From the NCBI GenBank assembly GCA_963750715.1, contig CAVVRP010000012.1:310001-374000 (forward strand): a stretch of 64,000 nt of DNA. Direction: 5' to 3'. The notes under the pieces were generated by a model, which was given only the letters and a program-made list of their open reading frames with translations, searched no databases and was not told the DNA's origin. Shown here in pieces: positions 37,967 through 47,043 of this stretch; position 1 is the first letter of the stretch; each line of letters begins with the position of its first letter. This stretch comes from JAGVSR01 sp963750715 (GTDB taxonomy: Bacteria; Pseudomonadota; Alphaproteobacteria; Rhizobiales; Hyphomicrobiaceae). Made by a program: the position numbers and the translations under genes.

Positions 37967-39412
37967 CTACGGCAATGGCGAGCGGAAGACGCGGATGTCG
38001 AGCGCCTTGATGCGGCTGCGCAGGGTGTTGCGGTTCAACCCCAACAACTCGGCCGCGCGGATCTGGTTGCCGCGCGTGGCCGCCAGAGCGGCGGAGAGCA
38101 GCGGATACTCAACCTGGCGGATGACCCGATCATAGAGGCCCGGCGGCGGCAGCTCTTTGCCGAAGCCCGAGAAGTAGGTGGCGAGATAACGCTCGACCAT
38201 CTCCGACAGGTCCTTGGGATCGCTTGTGGCCGCGCCGTTGCGGGCCGGCATCACCTCCACGAGTTCCTGATCGATGGTCTGGACCGTCAGCGTGTCCTGG
38301 GCATGAAGTGCCGCCACACGGCGCACGAAATTTTCCAGTTCCCGGACGTTGCCGGGCCACGGGTGCTCTTTCAGCCGCTCGACCGCCGCACTCTCGATTG
38401 ACTTCTGCCCAAGGCCTTCGCGCGATGCGAGCCGCAGGAAATGACGCACAAGATCGCCGATATCTTCGGTGCGTTCGCGCAGCGGCGGAATGCGAACGGG
38501 AACGACGTTGAGCCGGTAGAAAAGGTCTTCGCGGAACAGGCCCTGCTGGATCTGTGATTTGAGGTCGCGATGGGTGGCCGCGATGATGCGCACGTTGGTC
38601 TTGATCGGCGTGCGGCCGCCCACCGTAGTGTATTCGCCCTGCTGCAGAACGCGCAGAAGCCGGGTCTGCGCCTCGAGTGGCATGTCGCCGATTTCATCGA
38701 GAAACAGCGTACCGCCCTCGGCCTGCTCGAAGCGACCCTGCGTGCGCATCTGAGCGCCCGTGAAGGCACCCTTTTCGTGTCCGAACAATTCACTTTCGAT
38801 GAGCTCACGCGGAATGGCAGCCATGTTGATCGCCACGAACGGTCCATGACGGCGCTTGCCGTGGTCATGCAGCACGCGAGCCACAAGTTCCTTGCCCGTG
38901 CCGCTCTCGCCCGTGATCATCACAGTAAGATCGGTCTGAGTCAGACGCGCCAGCGCACGGTAGATCTCCTGCATGGCCGGCGACCGGCCGATCAGCGGCA
39001 GATCCTCGCCTTCGATGTTTTCCTGCTGGCGTTGGGGTCGCCGCCCGGGTCCCGCCAGCGCGCGCGAGACGACCGCGACGACCTCCGACAGATCGAAGGG
39101 CTTGGGCAGGTACTCGTAGGCGCCCTTCTCCGCGGCGGTGAGTGCTGTCATCAGCGTGTTCTGCGCGCTCATGACGATGATCGGCAAATCCGGCCGCGCT
39201 TTCTTGATGCGCGGGATCAGATCGAAGGCATTTTCATCGGGCATCACCACGTCGGTGATCACGACATCGCCCTCCCCTTGACTCACCCAGCGCCACAGCG
39301 TCGCGGCATTGCCGGTTGCGCGTGGCGAGTACCCGGCACGAGCCAGGGCCTGGTTAAGCACCGTTCGGATCGCGGTGTCGTCGTCGGCGATCAGGATCGT
39401 GCCTCGGGCCAT
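37967..39412 (-). CDS. ntrC: Nitrogen regulation protein NR(I), NtrC
   Basis: A 481-residue sigma-54 activator that turns on nitrogen-assimilation genes when phosphorylated by NtrB. Receiver with Asp-54 in VVITDVVMPDE, AAA+ domain with GESGTGKE, the sigma-54-binding GAFTGA loop (EKGAFTGAQMRTQGRFE), Walker B GGTLFLDEIGDM, and a Fis-type helix-turn-helix (GNQIRAAELLGLNRNTLRSRI). Length is normal. It follows ntrB with a 2-base gap. Confidence 0.97.
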   Translation of the reverse strand: MARGTILIADDDTAIRTVLNQALARAGYSPRATGNAATLWRWVSQGEGDVVITDVVMPDENAFDLIPRIKKARPDLPIIVMSAQNTLMTALTAAEKGAYEYLPKPFDLSEVVAVVSRALAGPGRRPQRQQENIEGEDLPLIGRSPAMQEIYRALARLTQTDLTVMITGESGTGKELVARVLHDHGKRRHGPFVAINMAAIPRELIESELFGHEKGAFTGAQMRTQGRFEQAEGGTLFLDEIGDMPLEAQTRLLRVLQQGEYTTVGGRTPIKTNVRIIAATHRDLKSQIQQGLFREDLFYRLNVVPVRIPPLRERTEDIGDLVRHFLRLASREGLGQKSIESAAVERLKEHPWPGNVRELENFVRRVAALHAQDTLTVQTIDQELVEVMPARNGAATSDPKDLSEMVERYLATYFSGFGKELPPPGLYDRVIRQVEYPLLSAALAATRGNQIRAAELLGLNRNTLRSRIKALDIRVFRSPLP

Positions 39413-39414
39413 GA

Positions 39415-40575
39415 CTAACCTCTAAAGTTTCGCGGAGCCGCGCCGATAACGCGATCCTGCATGGGAAGAAGGGCGCGAAACACCGTACGCCGGGGCTCGC
39501 TGTCGCATTCGATGATGCCGCCGTGATCACCAATGATCTTGGCGACGAGCGCCAGACCTAGGCCGGTGCCGGTGCGCTTGGTAGTGACGAATGGATCGAA
39601 GATGTGCGGCTTCATGTGGTCGGGCACGCCGGCGCCATTGTCTTCGATCTGAATCATCAGTGGCAGGCTGATACGCGCTTCGGATCCCGGCACGGAAAGC
39701 CGCACGCCGGGGCGAAACGCGGTTTGAAGGACGACGCGTCCCTGATCGTTCTGCTCCGCCGACTCGACGGCGTTCTTGACGAGATTGAGGAACGCCTGAA
39801 CGAGCTTGTCGCGATTTCCCGGCACAGGCGGCAGCGAGGGATCGTAGTCCTCGATGAAGCGGATGCCGCGCCCGAAACCTGTCTCCGCCAGCCGTCGCAC
39901 GTGGTTCAGCACATCGTGAATGTTGATAGGTTGTTTGAGCAGCGGCCGCTCGTCGCCGAAGACCTCCATGCGGTCGACAAGGTTGCGGATGCGCTCCGTT
40001 TCCGAACAGATCAGCTGACTGAGCGCGCGGTCTTCGTCGCAAAGGTTCTGTTCCAGCAGTTGCGCTGCGCCGCGAATGCCCGACAGCGGGTTCTTGATCT
40101 CGTGCGCCAGGACTGCCGCCATGCCGGAGACCGAGCGCGCAGCCGCCCTATGGGTGAACTGACGTTCGATCATCTGCGCCATGTTGCGCTGCTGCAGCAT
40201 GACAATGATCAGCCCCAGATGATCGGGGAATGGCCCGGCATGAACGTCGACGAGCTTGGGCGCGAGAAACTTCGGCGACGCCATCTCGAGACCGTACTCG
40301 TTGACGGTGGAACCCGACGCTCGCACCTGCTCGACGAGCGTCAGAAGCGGACATCCGAATGCAACGACCTCTTCCAGGGTCTGCCTCTTCATCATGGCGA
40401 CACTGGTGGAGAGGAATGCTTCGGCGGCGGCGTTTGCGTAGGTGATGCGGTTGCCTTCCGCGATCACAAGGATCGGATGGGGCAACGCCGTCAGGAGCAG
40501 ATCATGCTCGACAGGCCGGCGCGGCGCGTTCGCTGCAAGATCGCCGGCGTTAATGGGGCTGGAAGCGCTGCTCAT
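39415..40575 (-). CDS. ntrB: Nitrogen regulation sensor kinase NR(II), NtrB
   Basis: A 386-residue cytosolic kinase/phosphatase controlled by PII protein. N-terminal PAS domain (TALPHPILVIAEGNRITYANAAAEAFL), phospho-acceptor His in AVLAHEIKNPLSGIRGAAQ, and the ATPase domain (NLVKNAVESAEQND; IEDNGAGVPD; GTGLGLALVAKI). No membrane segments. Its start overlaps the dusB stop by 4 bases, the conserved dusB-ntrB-ntrC unit. Confidence 0.96.
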   Translation of the reverse strand: MSSASSPINAGDLAANAPRRPVEHDLLLTALPHPILVIAEGNRITYANAAAEAFLSTSVAMMKRQTLEEVVAFGCPLLTLVEQVRASGSTVNEYGLEMASPKFLAPKLVDVHAGPFPDHLGLIIVMLQQRNMAQMIERQFTHRAAARSVSGMAAVLAHEIKNPLSGIRGAAQLLEQNLCDEDRALSQLICSETERIRNLVDRMEVFGDERPLLKQPINIHDVLNHVRRLAETGFGRGIRFIEDYDPSLPPVPGNRDKLVQAFLNLVKNAVESAEQNDQGRVVLQTAFRPGVRLSVPGSEARISLPLMIQIEDNGAGVPDHMKPHIFDPFVTTKRTGTGLGLALVAKIIGDHGGIIECDSEPRRTVFRALLPMQDRVIGAAPRNFRG

Positions 40576-41558
40576 GCCGCGGCCTCCGCGTAAAAGTCGT
40601 CAAGTCCAGACAGGGTACGATTGGCAGTGTCCTCTGTGCACAATCGGCGGCGCCACCCCTTCACGGTTTCGAGCGGCGCGCCGCTCGTCTCCAGATACCA
40701 GCCGATATGTTTGCGGGCGTTGCGCAGTCCAACGAACTCGCCGTAGTGGGCAAGCATATCCTCGACATGAGCCCGCGCCATCGACTTCTGACGGGCAAGC
40801 GACGGCGCGCCTGCATCCTGTTCCCCGGATAGGACGCCAGCAACGCGACCGGGCAGCCATGGCGCCCCATAGGCGCCTCGCCCGATCATGACACCATCGG
40901 CACCGGACGCCGCTAGGGCAGCCTGCGCATCGTCGACCGACTTGATGTCGCCGTTGACGATGACCGGAATCGACACCGCGTCCCTGACGCGGCGAACAGC
41001 TGCCCAATCGGCATTACCCTTGAAGAACTGACAGCGCGTGCGGCCGTGCACTGTGATAAGGCGAACGCCCGCGGCCTCGGCGCGACGCGCCAGTTCGGGC
41101 GCGTTACGGCTGGTGTCGTCCCAGCCGAGCCGCATCTTGAGGATCACTGGTACGCGCACCGCGCCGATCACGGCTTCGACAAGCCCGAGAGCGTGATCGA
41201 GATCGCGCATGAGCGCGCTGCCGGAAAGTCGGCCCGTCACCTCACGCGTCGGGCAGCCCATGTTGATGTCGATGATGTCGGCGCCTTGCGCTTCGCAAAT
41301 GCGCGCCGCTTCGGACATCCAGCGCGCTTCGCAGCCGACGAGTTGTACAGCATAGGGAGATAGCTCCCTGCCCTTCGCGCGGCGCACGACGTCGGGACGT
41401 TCGGCCACGAGTTCAGAGCTGGCGACCATTTCAGACACCACCATTCCGGCGCCCAGTTCGTGTGCCAAGCGACGAAACGGCAAATCTGAAACGCCGGTCA
41501 TTGGCGCCAACAAAACGCTGTTGCGCAACGTATGAGGGCCGACGCTCAGGTGGCTCAC
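40572..41558 (-). CDS. dusB: tRNA-dihydrouridine synthase DusB
   Basis: FMN enzyme that reduces uridines in the tRNA D-loop. 328 residues with LAPMTGVSDLPFRRLAHELGAGM, the catalytic Cys in IDINMGCPTREVTG, MRLGWDDT, the LITVHGRTRCQFFKG signature and the C-terminal RNA-binding helices (RKHIGWYLE). Heads the dusB-ntrBC unit and is divergent from ispDF; 41559-41739 holds the two promoters. Confidence 0.95.
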   Translation of the reverse strand: MSHLSVGPHTLRNSVLLAPMTGVSDLPFRRLAHELGAGMVVSEMVASSELVAERPDVVRRAKGRELSPYAVQLVGCEARWMSEAARICEAQGADIIDINMGCPTREVTGRLSGSALMRDLDHALGLVEAVIGAVRVPVILKMRLGWDDTSRNAPELARRAEAAGVRLITVHGRTRCQFFKGNADWAAVRRVRDAVSIPVIVNGDIKSVDDAQAALAASGADGVMIGRGAYGAPWLPGRVAGVLSGEQDAGAPSLARQKSMARAHVEDMLAHYGEFVGLRNARKHIGWYLETSGAPLETVKGWRRRLCTEDTANRTLSGLDDFYAEAAA

Positions 41559-41739
41559 AGACGGATTTTCCCCGGATGCTTAGATTTAAGGCATCGCAGC
41601 TTAATGCCCTTGAATTGGGCAGTCTAGGGGCTCGCACATGGTTTCGCAAGCGCGAACAATCTCATCAACGATTGCCCTCCAGCATCTACGCCGCTAAAGC
41701 CATTGCGGCCCACATTCCATCCGGCCAGGGAGCTTTTCG

Positions 41740-42924
41740 TTGCGCACTGCCGCCTTGATCGTCGCCGCCGGGCGCGGATTGCGAGCCGTCAAGGCCGCCG
41801 GGATGGCCAAACAGTATGTCAGCCTGGCTGGACGCCCCCTTCTGGCCCACACCCTTGATGTATTCGGCTCCCACCCTGCCATCAGCCTCGTTCAAGTCGT
41901 GATCCGGCCAGGTGATGAAGCGCTCTACGCCGAGGCCACGAAGAGCATCCTCTTCGCCCTCAATCCAGCGGTCGAAGGCGGGGCAACACGCCAGGTATCG
42001 GTTGCCAGGGGACTGGCGGCGCTGGCGGCGCAATCGCCCGATCTCGTCCTCATCCACGACGCGGCGCGACCGTTCGTCGATCACGCCGTCATTGACCGGG
42101 TGATCGGCGCACTTGAGCGGCACGCTGGCGCAATCGCCGCCCTGCCGATTACCGAGACCCTGAAACGCGAAGGTCCGAGCGGCACCATTTCCGAGACGGT
42201 CGATCGCGCCGGCTTGTGGCGAGCGCAGACCCCGCAGGGTTTCTTGTTTTCGACTATTCTGGATATCCACCGAGCGGCCGCCGCAGAGGAACGCCGCGAT
42301 TTCACAGACGATGCGGCAATCGCCGAATGGGCCGGGATCGACGTGGCTCTCGTCCACGGGTCCGCCCGCAACATCAAGGTCACCACGGCGGAGGATCTGG
42401 CTTTGGCTGCCGCGTCATTCGAGACCGCCCGCGCAATGGAGCCGCGGACCGGCACCGGTTTCGACGTGCATCGCTTCGCAGAGGGCACCTCTGTCTGGCT
42501 GTGCGGTGTCGAAATCCCCCACTTTGTTAAGCTGGAAGGCCATTCCGATGCCGATGTCGGTCTTCATGCCCTGACGGATGCCATCCTCGGCGCGCTGGGC
42601 GATGGCGACATCGGCCAGCACTTCCCGCCAACCGACCCGAAGTGGAAGGGCGCGCGCTCCAAAGTGTTCCTCGAAGACGCCACGCGCCGTGTCGCCGAAC
42701 GAGGTGGCCGCATCACGAACGCCGATATCACGCTGCTATGCGAGACCCCGCGCGTCGGTCCCCATCGCGATGCCATGCGCGCAGCAATCGCCGCAATTCT
42801 TGGGATCGACGTTGGCCGGATCGGCGTCAAAGCCACAACCACCGAGGGACTTGGCTTCACCGGGCGGCGGGAGGGCATCGCCGCGATGGCCTCCGCAACG
42901 GTCCTACTCCCGATCGCAAGCTGA
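41740..42924 (+). CDS. ispDF: Bifunctional IspD/IspF of the MEP isoprenoid pathway
   Basis: A 394-residue fusion. Residues 1-225 are 2-C-methyl-D-erythritol 4-phosphate cytidylyltransferase (LIVAAGRGLRA; GGATRQVSVARGL; LIHDAARPFVD). From about 232 the 2-C-methyl-D-erythritol 2,4-cyclodiphosphate synthase begins (RTGTGFDVHRF; GHSDADVGLHALTDAILGALGDGDIGQHFP; KATTTEGLGFTGR). The fusion is common in alphaproteobacteria. TTG 41740 follows CAGGGAG and is the best start. Divergent from dusB. Confidence 0.95.
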   Translation: MRTAALIVAAGRGLRAVKAAGMAKQYVSLAGRPLLAHTLDVFGSHPAISLVQVVIRPGDEALYAEATKSILFALNPAVEGGATRQVSVARGLAALAAQSPDLVLIHDAARPFVDHAVIDRVIGALERHAGAIAALPITETLKREGPSGTISETVDRAGLWRAQTPQGFLFSTILDIHRAAAAEERRDFTDDAAIAEWAGIDVALVHGSARNIKVTTAEDLALAAASFETARAMEPRTGTGFDVHRFAEGTSVWLCGVEIPHFVKLEGHSDADVGLHALTDAILGALGDGDIGQHFPPTDPKWKGARSKVFLEDATRRVAERGGRITNADITLLCETPRVGPHRDAMRAAIAAILGIDVGRIGVKATTTEGLGFTGRREGIAAMASATVLLPIAS

Positions 42925-43039
42925 TCCTTGCCGGATTTAATGCGCCGGCGCGTCGGTGCGGCGATTGACCCCTCCCGCAGAATCGCGGCATCCAAGTATC
43001 AGTGGTTGTATGGCCAAAATCCGAATCCGGGGGTACCCC

Positions 43040-43525
43040 ATGAACATCATGAATGCGATCATCGAGCGCTCCGGCAAGGAAGTCGCCATCACCGAGATCG
43101 CCGAATCCACGTCCAAAACCTGTCTCGCCACCCGCGTGCGCCAACTGTCCCGGATCATCACGCGCGTCTACGACGACGCCATGCGTCCGCTCGGTATCAC
43201 GGCCAGCCAGTACACGCTGCTGGCGCAGCTGGCCTCACGCGACGGCATCACCGCTGTCGAGATCGGGCATGAACTCGATATCGAAAAATCGACGCTGTCG
43301 CGCAACCTCAAGCGCCTGCTGGCGCTCGGCCACATCATCATGGACCCGCCCGCCGGCCGCCGCGGCCGCGGCTTGCATCTAACGGCGAAGGGGTCCGCGG
43401 TGCTGCGCGACGCCTATCCGATCTGGCAGGCGGCACAGTCCAGCACCCTCGCCGTCATGGGCCAGGACAGCCGCGCCACTCTCGATGACCTGCTGAAGCA
43501 GGCGGAGCGGCTCGCAACCGTCTGA
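43040..43525 (+). CDS. MarR-family transcriptional regulator
   Basis: A 161-residue winged-helix regulator. The DNA-binding part covers ITASQYTLLAQLASRDGITAVEIGHELDIEKSTLSRNLKRLLALGHI with a wing rich in Arg/Gly (PPAGRRGRGLHLTAKG). ATG 43040 is favoured because the sequence upstream is not conserved; the frame is open to 42956. Ligand and targets unknown. No neighbour obviously serves as its target, but pncC begins about 100 bases downstream. Confidence 0.85.
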   Translation: MNIMNAIIERSGKEVAITEIAESTSKTCLATRVRQLSRIITRVYDDAMRPLGITASQYTLLAQLASRDGITAVEIGHELDIEKSTLSRNLKRLLALGHIIMDPPAGRRGRGLHLTAKGSAVLRDAYPIWQAAQSSTLAVMGQDSRATLDDLLKQAERLATV

Positions 43526-43563
43526 GCCGCGAGTAGCGGCCAGACCTTCCACACGATACTATC

Positions 43564-43595
43564 AAACAGCGTGGTCCTCGCGGGTCGCGCTGTTT
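43564..43595 (+). terminator. Stem-loop between marR-type gene and pncC
   Basis: Perfect 8-bp arms AAACAGCG and CGCTGTTT enclose a 16-base loop, with a TTT at the end of the 3' arm. It is the only strong structure in this gap and could end transcription of the regulator gene. Confidence 0.4.
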
Positions 43596-43626
43596 ATGCG
43601 TTCATATCGAAGCGAAGGTTCCCACT

Positions 43627-44142
43627 ATGTTCGACGACGATCTCGTCTATCTGGCCCGCCGCACCATCTTCGCACTCAAGTCGCGCGGCGTGATGCTGGT
43701 ATCCGCAGAGAGCTGTACCGGCGGTTTGATCGCCGCCCTGATGACGGAGGTGCCAGGATCGTCCGCCGTCTTCGATCGCGGTTTCGTAACCTATTCCAAC
43801 GACGCCAAGGCTGATCTGCTCGGAGTTCCGGAGACTCTGATCAAACGCGTCGGCGCGGTGAGCTCGGACGTCGCACGCGCCATGGCTGCGGGGGCTCTGG
43901 CGCGCTCACAGGCCGGAATTGCCGTCAGCGTCACAGGGATTGCCGGGCCCGATGGCGCAACTTCCAGCAAACCGGTCGGCCTCGTCTACATCGCAGTGGC
44001 CCAGCGCGGCGATCAACCCGTATCACACGAGTACAAGTTCGGGTCGATCGGCCGCGTCCAAGTCCGCATCTCGGCGGTCCGAGAGGCTCTTCGGCTTGTC
44101 GAGCACAGTCTCGGCGAACGTGGCGTCACAGCGCTCGCCTGA
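43627..44142 (+). CDS. pncC: CinA-family nicotinamide-nucleotide amidohydrolase
   Basis: A 171-residue single-domain CinA C-terminal protein, which deamidates NMN to nicotinate mononucleotide in pyridine-nucleotide recycling. The family signature VSAESCTGGLIAALMT, FVTYSNDAKADLLGV and SVTGIAGPDGATSSKPVGLVYIA are intact. The molybdopterin-like N-domain of full-length CinA is absent, as is usual in alphaproteobacteria. It follows ispDF and precedes ratA, the conserved order. Confidence 0.93.
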   Translation: MFDDDLVYLARRTIFALKSRGVMLVSAESCTGGLIAALMTEVPGSSAVFDRGFVTYSNDAKADLLGVPETLIKRVGAVSSDVARAMAAGALARSQAGIAVSVTGIAGPDGATSSKPVGLVYIAVAQRGDQPVSHEYKFGSIGRVQVRISAVREALRLVEHSLGERGVTALA

Positions 44143-44161
44143 TACGATACCGGAGCCTCTC

Positions 44162-44965
44162 ATGATCGTCAGCCGCGCCGTTAGCCAAGTTGCAGCGCTT
44201 GTCCTCGCCATATCCGGCGCCGGCGGCGCTCTCCATTCCGCAGACCTGACGGCTCGCGACATTGCCGAAAAGCTGTATCACGCCGAAGCATCCACCCCGC
44301 TCGACCTGAGCGGCCGCAACCTCGAGGGGCTCGAACTGTCGGGCTTGGATTTCAAGGGCGCGCGGCTTGCCGGAACCAATCTGTTCGGGTCCGATCTCAG
44401 CAATGCCAACCTGACCGGCGCCAATCTCAAGGGCGCGATGCTCGACCGCTTCACCATAATCGGCGCCAAACTCGACGGAGCCGATCTGTCCGGCGCCAGC
44501 ATCAATAGGCCTTCGGCCCATCCCTCGATCGAGACGCTGGTCGCGCGCGGTCCAAGTTTCGTGGGAGCCAACCTGAAGGGGGCGCGCGTGTTCGGCGGGT
44601 TGAAGCGCACGGATTTCACGCGCGCCAATCTGGAAGGCGCCTTTCTTGCTCCGCTCAACAAGACCGGCTTCATCGAAGTACTGTTTCGCACCGAACTCGA
44701 TGGCGCGACGCTGACCGGGGCCAACATGAAGTCGGCCGATCTGTCGTATGTGTCGTTTGCCTTCGCGGACCTGCGGGAGGCTGACCTTTCAGGCGCCAAT
44801 CTCTCGCACGCCGACCTGTCACGCGCAGATCTGACGGGGGCGGACCTGAGCAACACCAACCTGGAAAAAGCCGATCTCGACGGCGCGATCCTCAAGAACG
44901 TAAAGGGCTTGGCGACGGCGAAGGGCCTCGCTGAGGCCTTCAATCGCGACAAGGCGATCGAATAG
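44162..44965 (+). CDS. Exported pentapeptide-repeat protein
   Basis: A 267-residue protein with an N-terminal signal peptide (VAALVLAISGAGGALHSA) and two blocks of A(D/N)LxG-type pentapeptide repeats: about 50-120 (FKGARLAGTNLFGSDLSNAN) and about 185-250 (DLREADLSGANLSHADLSRA). Such repeats fold into a right-handed quadrilateral beta-helix. A less regular segment (about 120-180, SIETLVARGPSF) separates them. Location is probably periplasmic; binding partner unknown. ATG 44162 was chosen because it opens the signal peptide, 19 bases after pncC. Confidence 0.85.
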   Translation: MIVSRAVSQVAALVLAISGAGGALHSADLTARDIAEKLYHAEASTPLDLSGRNLEGLELSGLDFKGARLAGTNLFGSDLSNANLTGANLKGAMLDRFTIIGAKLDGADLSGASINRPSAHPSIETLVARGPSFVGANLKGARVFGGLKRTDFTRANLEGAFLAPLNKTGFIEVLFRTELDGATLTGANMKSADLSYVSFAFADLREADLSGANLSHADLSRADLTGADLSNTNLEKADLDGAILKNVKGLATAKGLAEAFNRDKAIE

Positions 44966-44984
44966 CGGTGCCGATCGAGCCTAG

Positions 44985-45455
44985 CTACGCGCTGCTCGTG
45001 CGCACCGGCGCCGACCCGTAGACCTTCTGTGCTCGCTGCTCGAAGGCCTCGGCGAAATGGCGGAAGGCCTTGTCGAACATGGCGCCGACAAGCAGGCCCA
45101 GCATCGCGGACTTGAAATCGTAAGTGATGAAGAAGTCTATGTCGGACCCGCCGGGCGCCTGCAGGAAGCGCCAGCGGTTGTCAAGGTGCCGGAACGGTCC
45201 ATCGAGATATTCGACGAGGATCGATGGCGCGTCGGGCTGGAGCGTGACGCGCGTCGTGAAATTCTCACGGATCGCCTTGTAGCCGACGCCCATTTTGGCG
45301 ACGATGACAGAGACAGCCGGCGCTTCCTCCCGCCGCGTGACAACGAGGCTTTCGCAAAGCGGAAGAAACAGGGGATACGACTCGACGTCGGCGACGAGGT
45401 CGAACATCTGCCTAGGCGTAAAGGATACCCGGCGCACAGTCTTGAAACTAGGCAC
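44985..45455 (-). CDS. RatA/COQ10-type ubiquinone-binding protein
   Basis: A 156-residue START-like protein of the polyketide cyclase/COQ10 family. The N-terminal TVRRVSFTPRQMFDLVADVESYPLFLPLCE and FFITYDFKSAMLGLLVGAMFDKAF are characteristic. Homologues are often labelled RatA toxin, but in alphaproteobacteria a Coq10-like quinone-binding role is likelier. In related genomes it sits next to lipA, which is missing here. Confidence 0.88.
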   Translation of the reverse strand: MPSFKTVRRVSFTPRQMFDLVADVESYPLFLPLCESLVVTRREEAPAVSVIVAKMGVGYKAIRENFTTRVTLQPDAPSILVEYLDGPFRHLDNRWRFLQAPGGSDIDFFITYDFKSAMLGLLVGAMFDKAFRHFAEAFEQRAQKVYGSAPVRTSSA

Positions 45456-45530
45456 CTCGAAGTCTCCGGCGACGGATTATCAGGCGGCAACGCTGGCGAC
45501 CGGGATAGCCCTAACACGCTCGTCCGAACG

Positions 45531-45806
45531 CTAGCGAGCGATGATCCTGGCGATGATAATCACCAAAAGTGCCCCGATCGTCGAGACAATGATCTGGTCG
45601 CCGAGCACGAAACCGGTCGTGAAGGGCAACTTCAGCAAACCTGCCTGCACGAGTACGCCGCCGATGAAGGCGCCGATCACGCCGACGACAAGGTTGCGTA
45701 TCAAGCCACCGCCGCCCAGCAGGAGGCCCGCCAGAGTACCGGCAACGAGGCCGTTAAGGGCCATGATCACCCAAGGGTTCTGCAGATAGCCAAGTACCTG
45801 ATCCAA
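45531..45806 (-). CDS. GlsB/YeaQ/YmgE-family membrane protein
   Basis: A 91-residue protein with three glycine-rich membrane segments (LNGLVAGTLAGLLLGGGG; LVVGVIGAFIGGVLVQAGLL; IVSTIGALLVIIIARII), matching the transglycosylase-associated/GlsB stress-response family. Function unknown. In relatives a gene of this family lies near lpdA and lipA, so it marks the edge of the missing lipoamide cluster. Confidence 0.88.
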   Translation of the reverse strand: MDQVLGYLQNPWVIMALNGLVAGTLAGLLLGGGGLIRNLVVGVIGAFIGGVLVQAGLLKLPFTTGFVLGDQIIVSTIGALLVIIIARIIAR

Positions 45807-45921
45807 GTCGGTCTCCCTATGCGGACTTCAATGTCGGCCAATTGCTGCCGCATCATGCGACCAATCGGAACAGCCGGGTGGCAGTGCTACGCGCAATTAT
45901 GCCGGCCTCGCCGCAGCCGCG

Positions 45922-46218
45922 TCAAATAACGTGGCAACGCGCGCCGAGGTAGGAGTTCAGCAGCCTGTTGTACGCGTCCGCGTCGGCCTTCTGCGCCGGC
46001 GCCAGCTTGCGCCCCGCGCTTTGTGCCTCCACCAAGGCCGGCACGCCCTTGCTGTCCAGCTTGTTCAGTTGGCCGCGGACGGACTGGCAGGTTTCGCCGG
46101 TGGGTAACGACCTTGCACCCGGATCGCCGCCGCCCGATGCGCAACCGGCCAGCAAAGATACACCGAGCAGCGCCCATGCCACGTTCGTCGAATGTCTTGT
46201 CAAAACCGTCGAGACCAC
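45922..46218 (-). CDS. Small lipoprotein, hypothetical
   Basis: A 98-residue lipoprotein. From GTG 46218, after GGAGGG, it has a lipoprotein signal ending LLGVSLLAGCAS, so Cys-27 or nearby would be lipidated. The mature part is short, helical and has two further cysteines (ETCQSVRGQLNKLDSKGVPALVEA ... YLGARCHVI). Related in build to the next gene upstream (46398-46842): both are small lipoproteins with a paired-cysteine helical domain. No known family recognised. Confidence 0.7.
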   Translation of the reverse strand: MVSTVLTRHSTNVAWALLGVSLLAGCASGGGDPGARSLPTGETCQSVRGQLNKLDSKGVPALVEAQSAGRKLAPAQKADADAYNRLLNSYLGARCHVI

Positions 46219-46397
46219 TTTGCCCTCCGCGCGGCCCGCCCGCTCAGGAAATCGCACGGACGAAAAGCCTTTGACCACACAACATAGGTGATCGCAACCC
46301 TGCAAAGCAGTAGTGTGGCGCCAAGGCGTCTGTCCAGAAGTCAGCCGACTTATTCCCGTATCTGCGAGTCCCAACCCCATATGCGGGCAGAGGATTT

Positions 46398-46842
46398 TCA
46401 GCGAGGGGTCGTTGCCGGCGCCATCGGAGCAACCGGCGCCGCCGAGGCGACCGGCTTTACGGCTGTCGTCGTCGTGGCACCAGCTGGCGCGTGTGGCGCC
46501 ATAGCCTGAACCGGGCGTGGCGGCAACGTCGAGCACTTGGTCTGGAATTCGGCATTGGACTTATCGAGTTCCGCCGCCTTGGCGAGAGAGGCGCGCTTGA
46601 CGCTGACCGTCGTCGATTTGCCCGTGGCGGCCTTTTCGAGAGTTCGCGGTCGCCCCTTCGGCGCGCAGCGCATCGATGCGCATCGACAGTGCCTGGCACG
46701 CGGGGTCTACCTTAGCCGCGGCCTTGGTGTCTACCGACGATGTCGTAAGGTTGGTACCCGCAAAGCCGCCATCATTTGCGCAACCAGCGGCGATCGTAGA
46801 AGCCAGGATGACTGCCGTGCAGACGAGCTTGCCGTGGATCAT
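46398..46842 (-). CDS. Small lipoprotein, hypothetical (frameshifted in this sequence)
   Basis: Starts MIHGKLVCTAVILASTIAAGCAND, a lipoprotein signal with lipid-carrying Cys near residue 21. The N-terminal frame reads DPACQALSMRIDALRAEG, then a second frame continues RTLEKAATGKSTTVSVKRAS to LDKSNAEFQTKCSTLPPRP with a Pro/Ala/Thr-rich tail. The break coincides with the C4 run at 46653-46656 (G4 on the coding strand): with three bases the protein reads EGRPRTLEKAATG. About 148 residues when joined. Function unknown. Confidence 0.6.
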
Positions 46843-46917
46843 GTCTTTCCCCCGAGAACCCTGCGCATGCGAAGCGCACGCTATGCCGTTTGTTTAGGCA
46901 CGGGCTGCTGCGGGTCA

Positions 46918-46939
46918 CAAGGCAGGACCCCCTGCCTTG
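46918..46939 (-). terminator. Strong GC hairpin downstream of the membrane-protein gene
   Basis: Perfect 9-bp arms CAAGGCAGG and CCTGCCTTG with a 4-base loop. It lies between the stop of the minus-strand gene at 47044 and the start of the lipoprotein gene at 46842. No T run follows on either strand, so termination is only suggested. Confidence 0.45.
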
Positions 46940-47043
46940 CCGTTGATCGTTGGCGCTTGACCACCCCGAATCTGTGGAAAGACACTGTGCCGTGCCTCCG
47001 CCGCCACATTAATTTTCCAGCGCGGGCGGCGGCAACCGCTCCC

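Noticed and set aside
46691..46710. TGGCAC-like sequence suggesting a sigma-54 promoter
   Set aside because: The required GC at -12 is absent and it lies within the lipoprotein coding region.
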